This document shows, one piece after another, positions 53,482-62,036 of a stretch of DNA of 64,000 nucleotides. Each line of letters opens with the position of its first letter. Within the stretch, counting starts at the first letter, position 1. Both the position numbers and the translations under genes were made by a program. Source of the DNA: Planctomycetota bacterium (GTDB lineage: Bacteria > Planctomycetota > Planctomycetia > Pirellulales > PLA5); NCBI GenBank assembly GCA_003576845.1, contig QEVJ01000001.1, positions 1-64,000 of the forward strand. The letters are read 5' to 3'. The notes beneath the pieces were generated by a model. That model was not told the DNA's origin and ran no database searches. It saw only the letters and a list, made by a program, of their open reading frames with translations.

Positions 53482-54123
53482 CTAATTCGCCGCGGTATCT
53501 CGCGGCAAGGCGTCGGTTGGAATCAGCGAGTAGACCGCCGCGTCGTGATTCACGCCGGCCACGGGCGCTCGATTGCGGGCGATTCCCTCGAAGGTCGCGC
53601 CCAGCTTTTCGGCCACGCGACGACTCCCAACGTTTTCGACGTCGGCGAAGATTTCAATGCGTTGCAAGGAAAGCAGGTCGAAGCCGAATCGAACGACCGC
53701 AAGTGCCGCTTCGGTACCGTAACCACGCCCCGATCGGTCAGTACGCAACCAATAACCGAGGTTCGCCCAACGCCCGAGCACGTCGATGCGGTTGAGTCCG
53801 GTCGCGCCGATCACGTCGCCGGACGTTCGCTCGACGATCGCGAAGGCGAAGTCGCGCGACTCGCGCCACGACGCGACCACCTTGCGAATCCACGCCTGGC
53901 ACGCATCGCGCGTGTAACCGCCCTGGCAAAAAACCAGCCAACGCTCGAACTGCGGCAGCGAGTCGTTGACCGCGGCGAGCAGATCGTCGCAATCGGCTTC
54001 GGTGGGCGGGCGCAGTCGAAGCCGCGGCGTTTCGAGCGCGAACGAATCGGCGAGCGGTTCGGCGAGCAAACCGGCGTTCGCGGGAGTTGTTTCGGCGTGG
54101 TTCGGTTCGGTCGTTGCGGCCAT
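53482..54123 (-). CDS. GNAT-family N-acetyltransferase (RimJ/RimL-like)
   Basis: The 213-residue protein matches the RimJ/RimL type of acetyltransferase. LETPRLRLRPPTEADCDDLL opens the domain, and DFAFAIVERTSGDVIGATGL, LGYWLRTDRSGRGYGTEAAL and VENVGSRRVAEKLGATFEG follow. The (R/Q)xxGxG acetyl-CoA loop is RSGRGYG. The substrate could be a ribosomal protein or a small molecule. ATG 54123 has AAGGA eight bases upstream; ATG 54147 would add eight residues. Confidence 0.88.
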   Translation of the reverse strand: MAATTEPNHAETTPANAGLLAEPLADSFALETPRLRLRPPTEADCDDLLAAVNDSLPQFERWLVFCQGGYTRDACQAWIRKVVASWRESRDFAFAIVERTSGDVIGATGLNRIDVLGRWANLGYWLRTDRSGRGYGTEAALAVVRFGFDLLSLQRIEIFADVENVGSRRVAEKLGATFEGIARNRAPVAGVNHDAAVYSLIPTDALPRDTAAN

Positions 54124-54320
54124 CGCTTCTTTCCTTGGTTCACCCATGTGCTATCGCTGCCAGCGCGAACCCGCCGATGCGGGGCGTTTGCCGGCGCGGT
54201 GCAAAATGCCTGCCTTAACCCGCAACGACACGCTAGCACCGGCAAAAGTTCGCCGTCCGGCAATGTCGCTCAATCCGCCGTCGCCGCGTAGTCGATTCGG
54301 AACGAAGCGAGCCGGCGCAC

Positions 54321-54348
54321 GCCCCCAGCCCCCAGTCCCCAGCCCCCG
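54321..54348. repeat. CCCCCAGTCCCC array before the giant propeller gene
   Basis: GCCCCCAGCCCCCAGTCCCC and AGCCCCCG end three bases before the ATG at 54352. The reverse complement is nearly the same text as the array inside the DUF1553 gene at 44311. Confidence 0.55.
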
Positions 54349-54351
54349 TTT

Positions 54352-57300
54352 ATGTCCCGTCGACGCTTTAGCATCGAGCCGCTCGAACTGCGGGCGACCC
54401 CGGCGGTGTTGCTGGCCGACAGCTTTGCGTCGTTGGCGTTCGATCCGGCGCATTGGGACACGGCGACGTTGGCCAACGTCGCGCCAAGTTCCGCCGCGGC
54501 GACCGCGCCGTATGCCGCGCGTTTCAACGGCAACGCGGCCGGCGGTGATGTGTTGCGGTCGGTAGCATTCCCGCTCGCCGGTGCTACGTCCGCGACGCTC
54601 GCCTACTCGTTCGCACGCACCGCAGCCCGATCACGCCCCGCGCCGGGAGAGGACCTGGTCATCGAGGTCCGAACCGACGGCGGGACATGGATGGAAGTCG
54701 CGCGGCACGCCGCAACCGATCCCGACATGGCGACGACGGCCCGCCGCACGCTCGCCGTGCCGATTCCCGCAGGCGCGGCGACGCTGCAAATCCGTTTCCG
54801 CCACTTGGGCACGCGGCCGCAACTGGGCGATTATTTGCTCGACGACGTCTCGCTCGTGACGGGTAGCGCCGAAGTTTCGGGCCGCTTGTGGTTCGATCGC
54901 GACGCAAATGCCCAACCCGACGCTGCAGAGTTGCCGCTCGCCGGTTGGACCGTCTATGCCGACACGAATCGCAATGAAACCTTCGACGTGGCCGAACCGC
55001 ACGCGACAACCGATGCGACGGGTACCTACACGATTACGGATCTGCCGCCGGGCGACTACGCGGTTCGACCGGACATGCCGGTCGGCTGGTTTGCGACCGG
55101 ACCGCAACGGAGCCACTTCGCGCTCAGTGACTCGGTGGACGCCGGTGACGCGGCCGCGCTCACCGGGGCGCGGGCGATTATCGCCAGCAACGATGGGCGA
55201 TTTCTCTACGCGGCGGGAAGCGGCGCGGGCGCGATCGCCGTCGTCGCGCGCGATTCCGGCGGCAATCTCGCCGTGGTTCAGGCCGCGGCGTCGGGTGCGA
55301 CTAACGGCGCGCAAGTCGCCGCGTTCGACGCGCTGGCTTTGAGTCCGGATGGCCGCTCGCTCTATGCAGTTTCGGGAGACGCCGACGCGCTCATGCGATT
55401 CGACCGCGACGGCGCGAGCGGGCAGTTAACGTGGCGCGACTCGCTGCGTGCGGCGGAGCTTGCTGGCCCATTCGACTTTCCTGCGGCGGTCGCCATCGGC
55501 GGCGACGGCCTGCGGGTTTACGTCGCAACGAGCAATTCGGAATCGATCGTCGTCTTCGATCGCGACGCGATAACCGGAGAACTGGCTTACACAGAGTCGT
55601 TTACGTTGCCGCAAGCCGGACTTGGCGGCGCGTCGGCGCTGGCGCTCAGTCCTGACGGTCACCATCTGTACGTCGCGGCGAGCGGCGATCGGGCGCTCGG
55701 CGCGTTCGCCCGCGATCCCGTCACCGGCCGCTTGTCGCACGTCGAGACGCTGTTCGACGACACGGCTGGGGCGAACGGACTCGACGGCGCGAGCGCCGTG
55801 GCCGTGAGTCCGGATGGCCGCTTCGTGGTCGCCGCGGGCGGGTTCGACGACGCGCTGGCGATCTTTGCCCGTGATGCCGCGACGGGCCGCCTGGAGTTTC
55901 GCGATCTCGTCGCCAACGGCGAGTTCGGAGTCGCCTCGCTGGACGGCCCGCAGAGCGTCGCCTTCTCGGCCGACGGTAACGGGCTGTTTGCCGCTGCGAT
56001 CAACTCCGACGCGATCAGCGCTTTTCGTGTCGACTCCCTCGCCGGTAGCCTGACACCGATTACCGTGCTCGGCGGCTCGTCGCTGGCGCCGCTCGACGGC
56101 GTTCGCGCCCTCGCGCCGCTTCCCGACGGTAGCCTCGCGGCCGCAGCGTTTCACAGCGATCGTGTCGCCTCGTTCGTGTCCGACGGGGCGCAAGCCAACC
56201 TCCGGCTGTTCAGCAACGACGTCCTGGCGACCGTCGACTTCGGTCTCGCACGCGACGCAGCGAGTTGGAGCGGCGCGGGCGGAAACGCGTTCTGGTCGAC
56301 CGCGGCGAACTGGCACGGCAACCTCCCGCCGCAACCGGGCGAGAAAGTCGCAATCGGAGAAGCGTCGAGCGGGCCGATCGACAGCATCAACGACCTCGAT
56401 GCTTCGCTGTCGATCTCCGGATTATCGCTCAACGGCGCCGGCGTGGTCCTGACGGGAACGACGCTCAACCTTGCTTCGGGAGGTATTTCGGCCGAAGGCG
56501 GTCCGCACTTCGTCGGCGTAGGACTGAACTTCGCCGGGCCGGCGAACATCGCTACTAGCACGTCGGGTGACGCGAGCTCCAGCCAGTTCTTCGTCGAGGG
56601 CGCGATAAACGGCGAGTCGATCACGATTCACGGAACCGGTTCCACGCACCTGCGCGGCACCGTAATGCTATCGGGAACGCTCCGCGTCGCCAGCGGCACG
56701 CTGCAAGCCGACGGTACGTTCGACGTCGCCGGTGTGGTGGTGGATCCGCAAGCAACGCTCGCCGGGCAGGGGCTGGTGGCGTCGCCGGTAGCGCTGGCGG
56801 CAAACGCCGCTTTGTCGCCCGGCACGTCGCCGACATCGCCCGCCGCGGGCAGTGGTGCGAGCCAAGCGGCCAGCGGTTCGGCCGGGTCGCCAGTCGGCAT
56901 GCTTGCCTCAGGCGATCTCGCGCTCGCGGCCGGTGCGTCGCTCGTCGTCGATGTCGTCGGCAACGGCGTAACGGCCGAACACGATGCGCTGACGGTGACC
57001 GGAAGCGTGTCGGTCGATGGCGCCACGATTGGCTTTGTGCTGAGTGGACAGCTTCCCATCGGCGTCGAATACGTGCTCGTCGACAACGACGGCGACGATC
57101 CGGTCGTCGGAGAGTTCGCCGGTGTCGTCGAAGGATCGTATTTCGAGATCGCCGGTCAGCGATTCCGGCTGAGCTACGCGGGCGGCGACGGCAACGACGT
57201 GACGATCTACGCCCCGCCGACCGGCGAAGTGTTGGGCCGCCTGTGGCACGACATCAATGCGAATCGCACGATCGACGAAGGCGAAGGCCCGCTCGCCGGC

Positions 57301-59562
57301 TGGACCGTGTTCGCCGATGTGAATAGCAATGGCCGACTCGACGCCGGCGAGCCGACGGCGATTACGGACGGCGAGGGCAACTATCGCCTCGCGCTCGTGC
57401 CCGTCGGGCGGACGCGCATCTTGCCGCTACTTCCAAACGGCTGGCAGGCCACGACACCCGCGCCGCTCGCCGATTTTATCGACCACGTCGAGACCGTCTC
57501 TGCCGGCCCGAGCGGAGCGGCGCCGCACCTCGACGGCGTGCGGGGCGTTGCGCTGAGTCCCGACGGCCGCAGTCTGTACGCGGTGTCAAACAACGACGAT
57601 GCGCTCGTCGCGCTCCGCCGCGACACGTCTACGGGCCGGATAACGTACGTCGGCGAGCAGCGCGACGGCAGCGGCGACGTGAACGGACTCAACGGCGCGC
57701 GCGGCGTCGCGATCAGCCGCGACGGCCGCAACGTGTATGTCGCCGGGTACTTCGACGACGCCGTCGCTGTGTTCGCGCGCGATCCGGCGACGGGCGATGT
57801 TACGTTCGTCGAGGCGAAACTCGACAACACGCTCGGAACCGACGGTCTCGACGGCGCGACCGCGATTGCCGTCAGTCCGGACGACCGGCACGTGTATGTC
57901 ACCGGTTATCTCGACGACGCCGTGGCGATCTTCGCCTGCGACGCGGCGACCGGAACGTTGACCTTCGCGGGCCGGGTGCGCGACGGCGTCGCCGGGGTGA
58001 ACGGTCTCGACGGTGCGCACGGCATCGCGGTCAGTCCGGACGGCAAACACGTGTACGTGGCCGGCGCGAACGACAACGCGGTCGCCATCTTTCGGCGCGA
58101 CATAGCGACGGGCGGACTCGAATTCGTCGAGGCGCTCATCGACGGCCAGAACGGCATCGCGACGCTCGGCGTCGCGCGTGCGGTGGCGGTGAGTCCCGAC
58201 GGCCGGTTCGTGTTCGCGGTTGCGGAACTCGACAACGCGGTGACGACATTTCGCCGCGACGCCGCGACGGGGCGGTTGACGCTCGCCGCGACCGCGCGCA
58301 ACGGCGTAAACGTGGCGGCGGGTTTGGGCGGAGCAACCGCGGTCGCCACGAGCCCCGACGGCGAACGAATCTACGTCGCGTCGGCGGGCGACGATGCCGT
58401 TGCGGCGTTCGACGTCGATCGGGCGACCGGCGCGCTCGTTTATCGCGAGCACCTGACGTTTCCGACGACGGCGGGACTCGACGGCGCGGCGGCGATTGCG
58501 CTCTCGCCAGACGGCGACCACGTTTACGTCGCCGGTCCGAACAGCGACGCGATTGCCGTAGTCTCGCGGAAGCTGCCGGCGGACGTCGTCGTGCTCGCGC
58601 CGGGCGAAGTCGTCGTCGGCATCGACCATGGCGCGGTCAATCCGCCGCCGACGGTCGTCGCGATCGCGGCGCGGTCGTCGGGCTGGTCGAGCAGCTTTCT
58701 GTCGCAATTCAACGACGATTCCCAACTCGTCGCGGGCCTCGTGCTCGACGCGGACGGAGTGACGTATTCGGCGCACGGCGGAGTCGACGAGTTCGCCGTG
58801 CGGTTCAGCGAGGACGTGGTTCCGACGCTCGACGATCTCGTCGCATTCGGCGTTGCAAGAGACTTGTATCGAGCGGTGCAGTTGACTTATGACCCAGCCA
58901 CGTTCACCGCGGTGTGGCGCATCGAGCAGCCCGTCGACGCCGACAAGCTGTTGGTGCGCGTTCTGGGAACGATCGAAGACGCGGGCGGGGCTTCGCTCGG
59001 GGCGGACGTGACGCGGCGGCTAGATGTCCTCGCCGGTTCCATCGACGGCGCAACGGTAGCGGAGCCCGACCTTGCCCGCGTGCTCGCGGCGATATTCGCG
59101 CGCGTCGGCTCGCCGAAATACGCGGCTGCAATCGACCGCAATGGCGACGGCGCGATCACCTACCTCGACGCAATCCTCGCCCGCAATTCAGTCGGCCGGT
59201 CGCTGCCCAGCGGTGAGCCGACGGAAAGCGAGGTGTTGCCGATGGCCTACGCTCCGCCGCCCGTTCTGGTTGTGGCGAAGCCTCCGCGTTCGACGCCAGT
59301 CGGGCATGCTGCACCGCCGCCATTGGTGGTGAGCGTCGGTCCGCGGGAGACGATCTCCCACGCAGCGCCGCCGGCGCTCGTCGTCGCGGCGAGTGGTCGT
59401 CCGGCAAGTCCGGCAGCCATTGTCGCCGCCGCACGCGCAAACGCCGCTGACCGCGCGCTCGACGAGCTTGCCGACGATTCGGTCGACGACCTCTCCGCGC
59501 AGGCGGACCTGGCCCCACTGCGCACGGCTCGCGTGGCCAGACTTCGCCGCGCAATGCGGTAG
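54352..59562 (+). CDS. Giant surface protein: two SdrD_B-propeller modules and a dockerin-like end
   Basis: A 1736-residue protein probably at the cell surface. MSRRRFSIEPLELRATPAVL is the planctomycete N-terminal LEPLE-type motif. A jelly-roll-like part follows (25-170). SdrD_B module 1 is at about 175-245 (VSGRLWFDRDANAQPDAAEL). Propeller 1 spans about 270-610, with blades such as LSPDGRSLYAVS and VFDRDAITGELAYTE. A strand-rich autotransporter-associated part (SWSGAGGNAFWSTAANWHGN) covers about 630-950. SdrD_B module 2 is at about 958-1033 and propeller 2 at about 1057-1403. A calcium/dockerin-like loop, DRNGDGAITYLDAILARNSV, is near 1605. The C-terminus is proline- and alanine-rich. No enzyme motif is clear; the propellers resemble the 6-phosphogluconolactonase/YVTN fold. 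Confidence 0.85.
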   Translation: MSRRRFSIEPLELRATPAVLLADSFASLAFDPAHWDTATLANVAPSSAAATAPYAARFNGNAAGGDVLRSVAFPLAGATSATLAYSFARTAARSRPAPGEDLVIEVRTDGGTWMEVARHAATDPDMATTARRTLAVPIPAGAATLQIRFRHLGTRPQLGDYLLDDVSLVTGSAEVSGRLWFDRDANAQPDAAELPLAGWTVYADTNRNETFDVAEPHATTDATGTYTITDLPPGDYAVRPDMPVGWFATGPQRSHFALSDSVDAGDAAALTGARAIIASNDGRFLYAAGSGAGAIAVVARDSGGNLAVVQAAASGATNGAQVAAFDALALSPDGRSLYAVSGDADALMRFDRDGASGQLTWRDSLRAAELAGPFDFPAAVAIGGDGLRVYVATSNSESIVVFDRDAITGELAYTESFTLPQAGLGGASALALSPDGHHLYVAASGDRALGAFARDPVTGRLSHVETLFDDTAGANGLDGASAVAVSPDGRFVVAAGGFDDALAIFARDAATGRLEFRDLVANGEFGVASLDGPQSVAFSADGNGLFAAAINSDAISAFRVDSLAGSLTPITVLGGSSLAPLDGVRALAPLPDGSLAAAAFHSDRVASFVSDGAQANLRLFSNDVLATVDFGLARDAASWSGAGGNAFWSTAANWHGNLPPQPGEKVAIGEASSGPIDSINDLDASLSISGLSLNGAGVVLTGTTLNLASGGISAEGGPHFVGVGLNFAGPANIATSTSGDASSSQFFVEGAINGESITIHGTGSTHLRGTVMLSGTLRVASGTLQADGTFDVAGVVVDPQATLAGQGLVASPVALAANAALSPGTSPTSPAAGSGASQAASGSAGSPVGMLASGDLALAAGASLVVDVVGNGVTAEHDALTVTGSVSVDGATIGFVLSGQLPIGVEYVLVDNDGDDPVVGEFAGVVEGSYFEIAGQRFRLSYAGGDGNDVTIYAPPTGEVLGRLWHDINANRTIDEGEGPLAGWTVFADVNSNGRLDAGEPTAITDGEGNYRLALVPVGRTRILPLLPNGWQATTPAPLADFIDHVETVSAGPSGAAPHLDGVRGVALSPDGRSLYAVSNNDDALVALRRDTSTGRITYVGEQRDGSGDVNGLNGARGVAISRDGRNVYVAGYFDDAVAVFARDPATGDVTFVEAKLDNTLGTDGLDGATAIAVSPDDRHVYVTGYLDDAVAIFACDAATGTLTFAGRVRDGVAGVNGLDGAHGIAVSPDGKHVYVAGANDNAVAIFRRDIATGGLEFVEALIDGQNGIATLGVARAVAVSPDGRFVFAVAELDNAVTTFRRDAATGRLTLAATARNGVNVAAGLGGATAVATSPDGERIYVASAGDDAVAAFDVDRATGALVYREHLTFPTTAGLDGAAAIALSPDGDHVYVAGPNSDAIAVVSRKLPADVVVLAPGEVVVGIDHGAVNPPPTVVAIAARSSGWSSSFLSQFNDDSQLVAGLVLDADGVTYSAHGGVDEFAVRFSEDVVPTLDDLVAFGVARDLYRAVQLTYDPATFTAVWRIEQPVDADKLLVRVLGTIEDAGGASLGADVTRRLDVLAGSIDGATVAEPDLARVLAAIFARVGSPKYAAAIDRNGDGAITYLDAILARNSVGRSLPSGEPTESEVLPMAYAPPPVLVVAKPPRSTPVGHAAPPPLVVSVGPRETISHAAPPALVVAASGRPASPAAIVAAARANAADRALDELADDSVDDLSAQADLAPLRTARVARLRRAMR

Positions 59563-59587
59563 CCACTGGGGCAAGGCGACGTGCGGC

Positions 59588-60781
59588 TTACTTCTGCGTG
59601 TTCTTGGCCAGCGTGTAAATCTGGCCGGACCGCACGAGGAAATACGACTCACCCGCTTCGTCTTCGCCGAACGACATGACCGGCAGCGGTTGGGCGCGGA
59701 TCGGACGATTCGCCGTCACCTTCTTGGCGGCTTCGTCGTAGGATAGCGCCCACATCAGGCCGGTCACGTAGTCGGCGTACAGATACATGCCGTCGAGCTC
59801 GGGCAGCTTCTCGCCGCGGTAGACGTGTCCGCCGGTGATCGACTTGCCGACGTTGTGGTGATACTCCCAGATCGGCTCGATGAGGTCGTCGCGTTTTTCG
59901 ACGCCGCGGCGGCCGAAGGGGTGCATGCCCTCGCGCACGTTCCAGCCGTAATTGCCGCCTTTCTCGATGATGTCGATTTCTTCCCAGGTGTCTTGCCCGA
60001 CGTCGCCGGCCCAGAGCCTGCCCGTTTTGCGATCGAACGCCATCCGCCAGATGTTCCGCACGCCGTAGGCGTAGATTTCGGGCGCGGCGTCCTTGCGGCC
60101 GACGAACGGGTTGTCTTTGGGAATCGAATACTTCTTCCCGGCATCCTCGCTGTCGACGTCGATGCGGAGAATCGAGCCGAGCCAGGTCTTGAGGTTCTGC
60201 CCGTTGCCGTGCGGGTCGTTGGCCGCGCCCCCGTCGCCGAGACCGACGTAGAGATATCCGTCGGGGCCGAAAACGATCGTCCCGCCCTTGTGATTCCAAT
60301 ACGGATGGGTAAGCCGCCAGATTTCCTCTTCCGATTTCGGGTCGGCTTGGTTCGGATCGTCCTTGCTGACGCGAAACCGCGAAATCACGGTGGTGAGCGG
60401 CGGCTTCTTCACGCTGTAATAGACGAAAAACTCGCCGTTCTCCTTGTACTTGGGATGAAACGCGAGGCCCAAGAGACCCTGCTCGTTTTCGTTGTCCTTG
60501 TAGAGCGTCTTCTCGGAGATGTCGAGAAACTCGGTCGTCTCTGCGCCGCTCTCGTCCTTGGGCAGAATGTGAATCACGCCCTTCTGCGCCACGAGAAACG
60601 TCCGTCCGCTGCCGTCGCCGGCGTGCGTGAGAAGCAGGGGCAAGTCGAACTTCAAGTTCGGATATGCCCGTACCGCTTCGATCGGCATCGGCGAAGTGTC
60701 GACCTCGGCAGCCGAAAGCGGCGAACCGCGCCACGCCATCAGAAACGCAAGGACCAAGGCGCAAACGGAGAGACAACGCAT
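59588..60781 (-). CDS. Exported PQQ-dependent sugar dehydrogenase-like protein
   Basis: The 397-residue protein has a signal peptide (MRCLSVCALVLAFLMAWRGS, cleavage near LSAAE) and the glucose/sorbosone dehydrogenase propeller. QGLLGLAFHPKYKENGEFFV and GTIVFGPDGYLYVGLGDGGA are the family hallmarks. YGVRNIWRMAFDRKTGRLWA, GDVGQDTWEEIDIIEKGGNY and GWNVREG follow. Such enzymes oxidise sugars with PQQ and calcium outside the membrane, but many planctomycete members have not been tested. It is convergent with the giant propeller gene, 25 bases apart. Confidence 0.9.
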   Translation of the reverse strand: MRCLSVCALVLAFLMAWRGSPLSAAEVDTSPMPIEAVRAYPNLKFDLPLLLTHAGDGSGRTFLVAQKGVIHILPKDESGAETTEFLDISEKTLYKDNENEQGLLGLAFHPKYKENGEFFVYYSVKKPPLTTVISRFRVSKDDPNQADPKSEEEIWRLTHPYWNHKGGTIVFGPDGYLYVGLGDGGAANDPHGNGQNLKTWLGSILRIDVDSEDAGKKYSIPKDNPFVGRKDAAPEIYAYGVRNIWRMAFDRKTGRLWAGDVGQDTWEEIDIIEKGGNYGWNVREGMHPFGRRGVEKRDDLIEPIWEYHHNVGKSITGGHVYRGEKLPELDGMYLYADYVTGLMWALSYDEAAKKVTANRPIRAQPLPVMSFGEDEAGESYFLVRSGQIYTLAKNTQK

Positions 60782-60994
60782 GGGCAGAAGATTCCTTTTG
60801 GCGGGAGGAAGCGGCCGAAACGATACCGCCTCGGCCGCGGAGGGTACACGGATGCCGCCAGCGACGATGCGGCAGCACTGCGGTTTGCCCATCTTAATCG
60901 AAGGCCAACCCCGCCGCGAGCGGCGAACATCTCACGAGCGGCCGATTTCCGAGCTAATTCAAAGGCGTCTCGGGCAGACCGACAGCTGCGGCTG

Positions 60995-61780
60995 CTATGG
61001 CCACACCGGCTCGCGCTTTTCCAGGAACGCGGCTAGGCCTTCGGCCGCCGCCTCCGTCGTTCGCGCCGTGGCGCTGGCGGCCGCGCCGGCTGAGAGGAGC
61101 GTCGAGAGGTGTTCGCCGATCGTTTCGTTGAGCATTTTTTTGGTTAGCTGCAACGCTTCCGGAGCGCAGCGGGCGCATTGCCCGGCGATTTCGGCGGCTC
61201 TTGCCCACACAAGGTCGACCGGAACGAGTTCGTGATAGATGCCGCGCGCCTTGGCCTCTTCGGCTTCGAGGATTTCGGCGGTCAGCAAGAGATAGGCCGA
61301 CAGCCCGCCGCCGACGCGAAATGCCAACAGCGGCGAGACCAGGCCTGCGACCAATCCTCGAAGCGGCTCGGGCAGGCCGAACTTGGCGGAGTTCCCGGCG
61401 ACGACGACATCGGCGGCGAGGACCAACCCCGCCCCGCCCGCCACGGCCGGTCCATTCACCGCGGCAATGATCGGTTTGGGAAACCGCAGCATGCACTCGA
61501 CCACGTCGCGATAGGCGACCGCGTCGTGGTGCCACATGGCCAGGGCATTGTCGGCCTTGCTCGTTTCCAGCATCTCGCTCAAGTCCATGCCGGCGCTGAA
61601 GGCCGAACCCGCGCCGGTCAGCACGACCGCCCGCACTTTCCTCTGGCCGTGCAAGTCCTCGAACGCTTGCAGCAAATCGGCGAGCATTTGCCGCGTGATG
61701 GCGTTCCGCCGATCGGGCCGATTGAGGACGATTGTCCCGACGTGGTCGTGAACTTTGACTTGCACGATGGGCTCGGGCAT
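60995..61780 (-). CDS. Enoyl-CoA hydratase/isomerase family protein
   Basis: The 261-residue crotonase-fold protein has the oxyanion-hole segments SAFSAGMDLSEML near residue 65 and AAVNGPAVAGGAGLVLAADV near 105, then GNSAKFGLPEPLRGLVAGLV. One of the two usual catalytic glutamates can be placed in the GLPE region; the other is less clear. It could hydrate or isomerise an enoyl-CoA in fatty-acid or amino-acid breakdown. ATG 61780 is chosen because MPEPIVQVKVHDHVGTIVLN is the usual start of the family; the open frame upstream has no homology. Confidence 0.9.
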   Translation of the reverse strand: MPEPIVQVKVHDHVGTIVLNRPDRRNAITRQMLADLLQAFEDLHGQRKVRAVVLTGAGSAFSAGMDLSEMLETSKADNALAMWHHDAVAYRDVVECMLRFPKPIIAAVNGPAVAGGAGLVLAADVVVAGNSAKFGLPEPLRGLVAGLVSPLLAFRVGGGLSAYLLLTAEILEAEEAKARGIYHELVPVDLVWARAAEIAGQCARCAPEALQLTKKMLNETIGEHLSTLLSAGAAASATARTTEAAAEGLAAFLEKREPVWP

Positions 61781-62036
61781 GGCGATGGCAATCACGTTGG
61801 TCAGAATCTTTGGCGAATAATGCAAGAAAACCGTCCGCTCGTTCGGCGATTGTCGCAGGCTGCCCCGACGCATTGCAATAGCCCTCGCAATGGGCGTCCA
61901 GAGTTTCTCGCCAGCGAAGCGATTGTCGCGTAAGGGAATATCCGACCGGTCGCGGGCGAACTAAGATTACACGCGGGGCCTGGGGGCGGTTGCACGCACG
62001 TTCGTCGAGCGCGTGCCTAGCGCAAGTGAGTGAAGG

